DNA of 31,332 bases, taken from the NCBI GenBank assembly GCA_002408485.1, contig DHSP01000001.1, positions 16,130-47,461 of the forward strand. The letters are read 5' to 3'. Below are positions 25,313 to 31,332 of this stretch, in pieces (positions within the stretch are counted from its first letter, which is position 1; every line of letters begins with the position of its first letter). Below the pieces are notes generated by a model, which was not told where the DNA came from, searched no databases, and worked only from the letters and a program-made list of their open reading frames with translations. The stretch comes from Proteiniphilum sp. UBA5283. Lineage in GTDB: Bacteria > Bacteroidota > Bacteroidia > Bacteroidales > Dysgonomonadaceae. Position numbers and translations under genes: made by a program.

Positions 25313-27565
25313 TCAAAACCGTAACCTGACCAGCGACTGTTCAATCTCATCGCGCAGCTCCTGCGGGGTTGCCCTGTTCTTGCCGACCTCCTTCAACGCC
25401 TGTACGATTGTCTCCTTTTGCACGCTCCAACGGAACCAGCCCAGCGCTTCGGCCAACACCACCCTCACCTCCGTCTCATCGCCCTGGTCTTTCAGGATCG
25501 TCAGTAGGGACGGCACCTGCCGGTGGTTGTTGTAGTTGCGCAGGAAACGGATGGCCGAGATCCGCTCTTTCGGATCTGCCCCTTTGTCCTGCATCACGGC
25601 CAGGGAGCGGTCGTACCGTTTCGCCTGTCCCTCAAAATAGGCAGTCATTTTCCCTGCGACCTCATCGGGTTTCGTCAGGTTGGAACCTGCTGTCTGGCGG
25701 CCAATCTCCTCCCGGATCTTTTCCAGACTGAACATCGGGAGTGAACCCTGTGCGGCGTACTGCACCCGCTGGCTCTCATCGGAGAAGAGCACGGTCTCCA
25801 CCAGCGGAGCAATCAGCCGATCATCACCGTGATAGCCGGCAAAGCGGGCTCCGTTCCGTCGGATCAGCTCATAGGAATCATCCAGTGCCAGCAACAACGC
25901 CTCGGCGAGATAGCTGCCGGTAGAGTAGAGAATCCGTTGCAATGCCTGCATCCGCACACTGTAGTATGGACTTTCCCGCAGGTAGCGTAGCAGCAGTTCC
26001 GGATATCCTTTGGGTGGGCGGTGGGAGAGCATCTTCAGGGCGAGCGACTGCAGGTTGGGATTCTCGCTCTGCAGATAATCCTGCCATACCCCGCTCTTGT
26101 GGCGGTTCAGCGCCAGGTCGCGGTTCAGCAACCGGACTCTGTTTATCGCGTCGTCCTCATTCGTAACGGGAAGAAGCCGGTAGGTGGGGTCGCCAATCAG
26201 ATGTGACTCAAGTGTCTGGATCTCTTTCTGCCAGAATCCGATGCGTACACCTTCAGCCAGCATGCCGATCAGCTCCATCGACCATTTGTCCTGCAGCACA
26301 TTGACCGTGTTTCCCTGTGTCACCACCGTCTTGCCACCGACGAAGATATGATAGCCGGCCACATATCCGGGCTGGTGGAAGGAGCCGTTGTAACAGGCAT
26401 CGAAGATGGTGATGCGTGGTTGAGGGTGCAATGTCCCTATATCGGCGAGCACCATGTTGATGCCGGCAGCCAGCAGCGAGTCGCTCACACGGGTGCTGTC
26501 GAGCCGTTCCGGGGCGAAGAAGCCGGACATCAGGGCATAATCGTTCATCACCTTCTTCCCGAAAGCTTCCCTCCGCTTGCCGCTGTAGCGGCGGTAGCTG
26601 TTCCGGAGTGAGGCCGAGAGGATCTCCAGGGGGCCGGTGGCTCCTTCACGGCCCATGCCCAGCTGATTGGGCGCGGGATAAGGACCGTTGATATACTGGG
26701 TATCGAAGGCACCGTGCTCGTGGAAGACGAAGAGATCGGTGCCGGGTGCCTGTAGTCGCTCGTAGAGACGGTACTTCATGAAGGGATCCTGGCGAAAGTT
26801 ATAGAAGGCGTTGCCGTCTGCCGTACGGAATGCATCCGGGAACTGTTCCCGGATGGCAAACTGCTGGTTGTGCCAGGCGGTGAGGCAGTCGGAGTTATAT
26901 CCGTGGCCATTGAAGAACCGGATCCGGTCGGCATGATTCACCTCCCTGTGGGCCTCCACCACCTTGCGGAGATATTTTCCGAGTTGCTCATGCGCCCCTT
27001 CTCCCATATCGGAAGGAGGGAGCATGCGGGCAGAGTAGAACTCGCTCTCCACCACCTGGGGCGAACGTTCCGTCAATTCATAATAGAAATGGCGGGGGTT
27101 CTTCTCATCGACGCTGAGAAAGCGGAACTCCAGGTCCAGGTCGTCGTAGAAACGGTCGCTGGTTACCGACGACTCCTCGATGGGAAACTCCTTCTCGTTC
27201 ATCTTGAAGGCGGTGGTGGCATGCTGGAAGTTGCGCAGACGCACTACGGGAATGTCGCCGATAAAGACGGCCCCTTCCATCACCGGTTTACGGCGGTAGA
27301 TCTGCCGGATCTCCTCACGCAGCGTTTCGGGATTGTCCCAGTTGCCGATCATCACGACAACTCCCAATCCCTCTTCCTCCAGTACGGTTTTGTAGGCCAG
27401 TACCTCTTTCGAGACCTCTTCAAAGCTTTCCGTGTCGATCACAATCAGAAAACGGGTTTCGAATCTGCCGTTTTCGGGGATGAACCGCCCTGCCGCCGTC
27501 AGGGTAAAGAAGGTGGCGAGCAGGTAGACCATCCCTATGGTTTTAATTTTCTTCATGCCCGTCAT
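25313..27565 (-). CDS. Exported gingipain (C25)-like caspase-fold protein with HEAT-like repeats, copy A
   Basis: A 750-residue protein with a Sec signal peptide (MKKIKTIGMVYLLATFFTL; starts at 27565 or at 27556 are both possible). Residues 35-465 resemble clan CD peptidases of the gingipain/C25 group. A Rossmann-like start (FLIVID) is followed by IGDIPVV and SDRFYDDLDLEF (residues 136-147), which parallels the gingipain aspartate strand. His284 lies in FHEHG, Cys391 in FDACYNG, and LIGDPT at 456-461 closes the domain. Residues 490-750 are helical repeats like HEAT/PBS-lyase repeats (SPYYSVRMQA, RFLRNYNNHRQV, VRVVLAEALGWF). There is no type IX C-terminal domain, so it is probably periplasmic or surface-held through a partner. 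It is the tandem paralogue of the gene at 27568-29730, two bases away. Peptidase activity is inferred from the dyad and substrate is unknown. Confidence 0.85.
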   Translation of the reverse strand: MTGMKKIKTIGMVYLLATFFTLTAAGRFIPENGRFETRFLIVIDTESFEEVSKEVLAYKTVLEEEGLGVVVMIGNWDNPETLREEIRQIYRRKPVMEGAVFIGDIPVVRLRNFQHATTAFKMNEKEFPIEESSVTSDRFYDDLDLEFRFLSVDEKNPRHFYYELTERSPQVVESEFYSARMLPPSDMGEGAHEQLGKYLRKVVEAHREVNHADRIRFFNGHGYNSDCLTAWHNQQFAIREQFPDAFRTADGNAFYNFRQDPFMKYRLYERLQAPGTDLFVFHEHGAFDTQYINGPYPAPNQLGMGREGATGPLEILSASLRNSYRRYSGKRREAFGKKVMNDYALMSGFFAPERLDSTRVSDSLLAAGINMVLADIGTLHPQPRITIFDACYNGSFHQPGYVAGYHIFVGGKTVVTQGNTVNVLQDKWSMELIGMLAEGVRIGFWQKEIQTLESHLIGDPTYRLLPVTNEDDAINRVRLLNRDLALNRHKSGVWQDYLQSENPNLQSLALKMLSHRPPKGYPELLLRYLRESPYYSVRMQALQRILYSTGSYLAEALLLALDDSYELIRRNGARFAGYHGDDRLIAPLVETVLFSDESQRVQYAAQGSLPMFSLEKIREEIGRQTAGSNLTKPDEVAGKMTAYFEGQAKRYDRSLAVMQDKGADPKERISAIRFLRNYNNHRQVPSLLTILKDQGDETEVRVVLAEALGWFRWSVQKETIVQALKEVGKNRATPQELRDEIEQSLVRLRF

Positions 27566-27567
27566 CG

Positions 27568-29730
27568 CTATCGCATAAAATGCTCAATTCGTGCAATGCT
27601 CTTCTCCAGCTCATTGCCCAGCTGCCGAGGAGTCCGCTCCAAGGCAGCTGCTTCTTTGAGAGATGTCACAATTTCCTCTCTGCGGCAGGAATGGGTAAAC
27701 CAGCCGAGTGCCTCGGCCAATGCAACGCGCAGCGGGAGCTCTTCGCTCCCGTCGGCCAGCACCCGGAGATAATCTTCCACCTGCTTGTGGTAGTTGTTGT
27801 TGCGCAGCATCTTTGCTGCGGACATTCTGGCTTTCAACGGTTTTTCCATGTCGGCCACATCATTGGCCATGGCTGCGATTCGCTTGCGGGAACCGAACTG
27901 CCGCTGGAACTCTTCCCACACCTTCTCCCTGTCGGGATAGGAGAGGTTCTGATCCAGCTGCCGCTTCACTTCCGCCTCCATCCGGTCGAAATCCATCCGG
28001 CCGAAGGTGAAGGCAACATTGAAATGAACCCGTTCATCGAGGTGATCATCGAGGTAGGTTTTCACCAGGAAGGGAATAAAATGATCGGATCCGATGGCGC
28101 CCATGGCATATACCGATTTGCGGCGGATAAATTCATAGGGGTCGCGGATCGAATGTTCCAGCAGTTTTGAAAAATGATCGCCTCCATAGAGTTGCAGCAG
28201 GAGGAAGGCCTGCAGCCGCACTGAGTAGTAGGGTGATTCGTTATAGGCTCTTGTGAGCAGCTCCGGCATTCGGGAGTATCCCAAATCGGAGAGCTTATGC
28301 AGCGCCAGTCCCTTCAGATCGGGATGCTCCGCTTCTTCGAAGAGTGCCAGCCAATGGGCGGTGTCGGTCGAGCGAAGGTCTACCCGGGAGGCGGTGTTAC
28401 CGGCAAAGCGATGGGTGGGGTCACCGATGATATGCGACTCCAGGATGTTGACCTCGCGGGCCCACTCACCCACGCGGAAGCCGAGGCCCAGCAGCCCCAG
28501 CAGGTCGGTGGAACTTTTATCCTGCAGCACATTGACACTGTTGGCGAAGGTGACCAGCGTCTTTCCTTCGGTAAAGATGTACTCGCCGGCGATGTAACGC
28601 TTTTCACGGAAATCGCCATTGTAGCAGGCGTCAAAGATCACCATCCGGGCATTGGGGGAGATAAGCGGCACATCCTCGAGGAGGATGCTGGTGCGCAATT
28701 CCTGAAGGGAGTCGTTCACCCGCTGGATGGGGTCATCTGAACCGGCAAACCAGAGGGTATCTACCTGGTAAAGTTCCATCCAGGTCTGTTTCAGTTTTTC
28801 CCTCTGTTCCGCATCACCGGTCCGGCGGAGTGCCTGCCGGAAAAGGCGGCGTCCCGCCTCCATCTGCTCCCCACTCTCCCTGGTATGCGGCAGGGCTGTC
28901 AGGTACTGCCTGTCGGGCGTCCCATGCTCGTGGAAGAGCATCAGGTCCATCTCCTCCCTGCGGAGCTCATCGATAACCAGCTCCTTCATAAAGGGATACA
29001 TATCGTAAAAAAGGAACTTTGCCGATTTTTTGTTGTGGAAGGTTGCCGGGAACTGCTCCCGGATCACCATCCCCTGATCGCGCCAGGCCGTCAGGCTGTT
29101 TGAGAAGGATCCTTCCCCCGTGTAGGCGGTGACCACATCCAGCGGATTTTCTTTCTCTCGCTCCCGCAGGAGCTTCCGGAAATAATCGCGTATCTGTTGG
29201 TATCCCTCTTCACCTTGCCGCGAGGGTTTGAGCCGTCCGCTGTAGATGTCGCTCCGGATGTATTGCGGTGAGTCGCCACGCAGCGAATAGTAGTGCAGCA
29301 GCGGTTCTTCCTCCTCGCCTCCGAGGTAATCGAACCGGAGGTCGAAATCGTCGTAAAAGCGGTCGGAGGGTACCGAGGAGTCGCGTCGCGGGAAACGCTC
29401 CTGATCCATCTTGAAGGCCGAGGTGAGGTGTTGGGCATCACGGATCATCGGTACCGGTATCTGGCCGACAAGGATCGTCCCTTCCAGTTGGTGATGCTGA
29501 TAGAGATGGTGCAGTTGCTGCCTCAGTTCATCGGGCAGCTGCCACACACCTGAAAGGAGCACCGGGTTGAAACCCTCGCGTTCCAGGAGGCTGCTGTAGG
29601 CATCGATCTCCGCCTTGCAAGCGATATAGGTGGGTTGATCCACCACAATGGCAAACCCCTCTCCGGCAGCTGTCACCGTGAAGGAGAAAAGCAGGGTGAA
29701 AACTGTCAGTGAAAAATATTTTTGAACCAT
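27568..29730 (-). CDS. Exported gingipain (C25)-like caspase-fold protein with HEAT-like repeats, copy B
   Basis: A 720-residue paralogue of the next gene with the same plan. The signal peptide covers about residues 1-22 (MVQKYFSLTVFTLLFSFTVTAA). The C25-like domain shows VGQIPVP, PSDRFYDDFDLRF (121-133) and DIYSGRLKP. The expected dyad is His269 in FHEHG and Cys369 in FDACYNG, and IIGDPTHR at 435-441 closes the domain. A C-terminal helical-repeat region from about 460 contains SPYYSVRLQA, MLRNNNYHKQV and LRVALAEALGWF. Codons for both dyad residues were checked in the DNA (cat at 28926-28924, tgc at 28626-28624). Pairwise identity with copy A is concentrated around these motifs, and the segment between the His and Cys motifs (about 100 residues) is the most different. 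It starts 16 bases after the outer-membrane protein gene. The function is not known. Confidence 0.85.
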   Translation of the reverse strand: MVQKYFSLTVFTLLFSFTVTAAGEGFAIVVDQPTYIACKAEIDAYSSLLEREGFNPVLLSGVWQLPDELRQQLHHLYQHHQLEGTILVGQIPVPMIRDAQHLTSAFKMDQERFPRRDSSVPSDRFYDDFDLRFDYLGGEEEEPLLHYYSLRGDSPQYIRSDIYSGRLKPSRQGEEGYQQIRDYFRKLLREREKENPLDVVTAYTGEGSFSNSLTAWRDQGMVIREQFPATFHNKKSAKFLFYDMYPFMKELVIDELRREEMDLMLFHEHGTPDRQYLTALPHTRESGEQMEAGRRLFRQALRRTGDAEQREKLKQTWMELYQVDTLWFAGSDDPIQRVNDSLQELRTSILLEDVPLISPNARMVIFDACYNGDFREKRYIAGEYIFTEGKTLVTFANSVNVLQDKSSTDLLGLLGLGFRVGEWAREVNILESHIIGDPTHRFAGNTASRVDLRSTDTAHWLALFEEAEHPDLKGLALHKLSDLGYSRMPELLTRAYNESPYYSVRLQAFLLLQLYGGDHFSKLLEHSIRDPYEFIRRKSVYAMGAIGSDHFIPFLVKTYLDDHLDERVHFNVAFTFGRMDFDRMEAEVKRQLDQNLSYPDREKVWEEFQRQFGSRKRIAAMANDVADMEKPLKARMSAAKMLRNNNYHKQVEDYLRVLADGSEELPLRVALAEALGWFTHSCRREEIVTSLKEAAALERTPRQLGNELEKSIARIEHFMR

Positions 29731-29746
29731 TGTTTGTAGGACTTAT

Positions 29747-31318
29747 TTAAAAGGTAAGCCCCATCCCCAGTCGGGTGATCACCCTTACGTCGTCACCTTC
29801 GGTTGGCTTGTAATAGTCTGCTGTAAGCTTCAGATAGGCACCGCTCTTCCGTGAGGAGAGAGTTGCAAAATAACTGATGCTACCTCCCACCTTGTAGTAG
29901 TCCTGTTTCAAATAATTTACTTCTGGATTCATGAAGTCGTTGATCACAATCGATCCGGGATCGGCACCACCGTAGAGATAGTCGCCTTTTTGGTTCGCTT
30001 TCCGGACGAGGTCGGCGCCCAACACCCAACGGGAGTGTCCACGTGAGGGAAAGTTAAGCTTTGCATCTGCCCCCAGGTAGAGGTCCCGGATCTTCAGGTG
30101 TGAGGCTGGCATAATATAGTTGTCATCCGTCACCGTGTAAAGCGCATGGAGGCCCGCTTTCCAGCTATACTCCTGCCCTGCATTGCGGAAGAAGTCGTAC
30201 GACAGGCGGTAGGTATCACGCCGGTATGTGGAGCGGACGCTGCTGTAGAGATCGACCCATTGCTGTACCTCATAGCTGTTGTCCAGCACCTGTACAAACT
30301 CGATACCATCCGTTCTACTGCTGCGGTAGGAGAAATCCAGCCGGTTCAGGTTCACTCCTTCATGCAGGAGTGCCGCATGTCCATAGAGTTCCTGCTGGCG
30401 GATAGTTCCCTCTTTCCGGGGTTTGGTGATGTCCCTCACCGCCTCTTCCACGCGGAAGCTGTATCCCCCTTCTGCGAAAAAGCGAAGAGCTTGTTGTTGC
30501 CAGCCGTACTGCAGGCCGGCACCCACTTTGTTGGCATCGTAAATGAAGCTGCCCAGGGACTGCAGGCCGCCGATCACGGCAGTATAATGGTTACCCAATC
30601 CCCGCATCACAAACACATTCTGGTTTACCTGGTCATCGCTGTTGCTATGGCCCCGCGTCTCCTGGATCATATTCTCATACTCCAGGCTGAGCCCCACGCG
30701 ATGGGAACCCATGATTGCCGCGATGCCCGGCTTCACATGGATGGAGTAGCGGAAAAGTTCCGAACGGGGGTCCATCTGTTTGGCACCTGTCTCCGCTTTG
30801 TATTCCGCCTGGATACCCAGGAGGTAACGTTCGTACAGAGGCTTCGACGACACTTTCATCTGCAGGTTGTAATGCTGTTTCTTCCAGTCACTCGGGTTGG
30901 GATCGACCGGATAATAGGGTACTCCCCGGTAGGGATCAAGCATCGCCGTGTTGAATCGCGCATTGCGGACTGTTTCATTGTTGTAGGAAAAGCGACCCCA
31001 GGCATAGGCATTGCCCAGCTGTTGCCCACCCTCTGTCTCCACACTGAGCTGACGCTCCTTTTCGCCCTGCTGTACCCTTTTGAATTCACCGTCGGTCATC
31101 TGATATCCGGCCTCGAGGGAGCCATAACTCCGCAGGCTGTCCAGTCCGATGCCGGCACCGTTGTTGCTCTCAAACCAGGTGGCACGTGCCTTCCGCAACT
31201 CAATGGAGAGGGGCGATGAAGGTGTTTTCTGTTCCTGTGCCGTGGCGTAGCTCATCAACTGAAGGGCTACAGCCATCAGCAACAGCCCTTTGATAGAATG
31301 TTTGTATATGCTGTTCAT
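29747..31318 (-). CDS. Outer-membrane beta-barrel protein, resembles DUF6850 family
   Basis: The 523-residue product has a signal peptide with likely cleavage near residue 27 (YATA-QEQ). The rest is alternating beta-strand sequence with many Tyr, Arg and Gly residues. It ends ITRLGMGLTF, a terminal aromatic beta-strand typical of outer-membrane barrels. Segments such as GAGIGLDSLRSYGSLEAGY, QLGNAYAWGRFSYNN, MLDPYRGVPYY and KQMDPRSELFRYSIHVKPGI recall the DUF6850 outer-membrane family from memory. There is no CarboxypepD_reg or plug domain, so it is not a TonB receptor. It is the first visible gene of the operon with the two C25-like genes, and it has a good ribosome-binding site. Upstream partners may lie outside the window; DUF4876 proteins are the ones I recall near this family. 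Confidence 0.78.
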   Translation of the reverse strand: MNSIYKHSIKGLLLMAVALQLMSYATAQEQKTPSSPLSIELRKARATWFESNNGAGIGLDSLRSYGSLEAGYQMTDGEFKRVQQGEKERQLSVETEGGQQLGNAYAWGRFSYNNETVRNARFNTAMLDPYRGVPYYPVDPNPSDWKKQHYNLQMKVSSKPLYERYLLGIQAEYKAETGAKQMDPRSELFRYSIHVKPGIAAIMGSHRVGLSLEYENMIQETRGHSNSDDQVNQNVFVMRGLGNHYTAVIGGLQSLGSFIYDANKVGAGLQYGWQQQALRFFAEGGYSFRVEEAVRDITKPRKEGTIRQQELYGHAALLHEGVNLNRLDFSYRSSRTDGIEFVQVLDNSYEVQQWVDLYSSVRSTYRRDTYRLSYDFFRNAGQEYSWKAGLHALYTVTDDNYIMPASHLKIRDLYLGADAKLNFPSRGHSRWVLGADLVRKANQKGDYLYGGADPGSIVINDFMNPEVNYLKQDYYKVGGSISYFATLSSRKSGAYLKLTADYYKPTEGDDVRVITRLGMGLTF

Positions 31319-31324
31319 AATCGT

Positions 31325-31330
31325 TCCTCT
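31325..31330 (-). promoter_or_regulatory. Shine-Dalgarno-like site of the outer-membrane barrel gene
   Basis: AGAGGA on the minus strand ends 6 bases before the ATG at 31318. Good Shine-Dalgarno sequences are rare in this window, so this one supports the start. The operon promoter is not visible; it must be beyond the window end. Confidence 0.55.
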
Positions 31331-31332
31331 TT

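Noticed and set aside
26870..27772. 300-codon open frame on the plus strand
   Set aside because: It is antisense across the junction of the two C25-like genes, which have coherent signal peptides and motifs; this is a shadow.
30146..31219. 357-codon open frame on the plus strand
   Set aside because: It is antisense to the outer-membrane barrel gene. High GC lowers stop frequency there, and the translation has no coherent motif.
1..31332. CRISPR arrays, insertion sequences, phage or toxin-antitoxin genes
   Set aside because: I saw no regularly spaced repeats, transposase or integrase motifs, terminal inverted repeats with target duplications, or small paired genes of those types.

Overview
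The window looks like a chromosomal segment of an anaerobic Bacteroidota, most likely order Bacteroidales. The evidence is promoters of the Bacteroidota type (TTTG, about 19 bases, TAnnTTTG), a one-piece pyruvate:ferredoxin oxidoreductase, a CarboxypepD_reg/beta-barrel outer-membrane receptor, a phosphoglycerate kinase with an acidic/lysine-rich insertion, and very few Shine-Dalgarno sites. A family-level guess (Dysgonomonadaceae-like) is only an impression. No rRNA, CRISPR array, insertion sequence or phage gene is visible.

Layout. 1-2.2 kb: the 3' end of an unrecognised gene, a lone tRNA-Val(GAC) on the minus strand, and an exported beta-barrel protein of unknown role. 2.2-11.6 kb: seven minus-strand genes. 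In transcription order they are nifJ-type pyruvate:ferredoxin oxidoreductase, then aroQ, pyruvate kinase, an O-methyltransferase, rbfA, a LolC/E-type permease and UDP-glucose dehydrogenase. A hairpin separates nifJ from aroQ. 11.9-17.1 kb: a fused trehalose-6-phosphate synthase/phosphatase converging on a GH15 glucoamylase/trehalase-like hydrolase, then a cytoplasmic-type asparaginase. 17.3-22.7 kb: plus-strand OsmC-like protein, pgk, pheT and a YebC-family protein, with good terminators after pgk and yebC.

22.9-31.3 kb is the accessory and most interesting part. A small TonB-receptor-like beta-barrel protein with a textbook promoter runs on the plus strand. It converges on a minus-strand operon of three exported proteins: a beta-barrel outer-membrane protein resembling DUF6850, followed by two tandem paralogues. 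Each paralogue has a signal peptide, a gingipain/C25-like caspase-fold domain with intact His and Cys dyad (FHEHG and FDACYNG, plus SDRFYDD and GDPT motifs), and a C-terminal HEAT-like helical-repeat region in place of a type IX secretion C-terminal domain. The operon begins at the window edge, so further members may lie beyond it.

Central metabolism is well represented. Phosphoglycerate kinase and pyruvate kinase make ATP in lower glycolysis, and the oxidoreductase takes pyruvate to acetyl-CoA. The trehalose genes form a carbon-storage or osmoprotection pair. The terminal operon is best read as a cell-envelope proteolysis or processing unit of unknown substrate.
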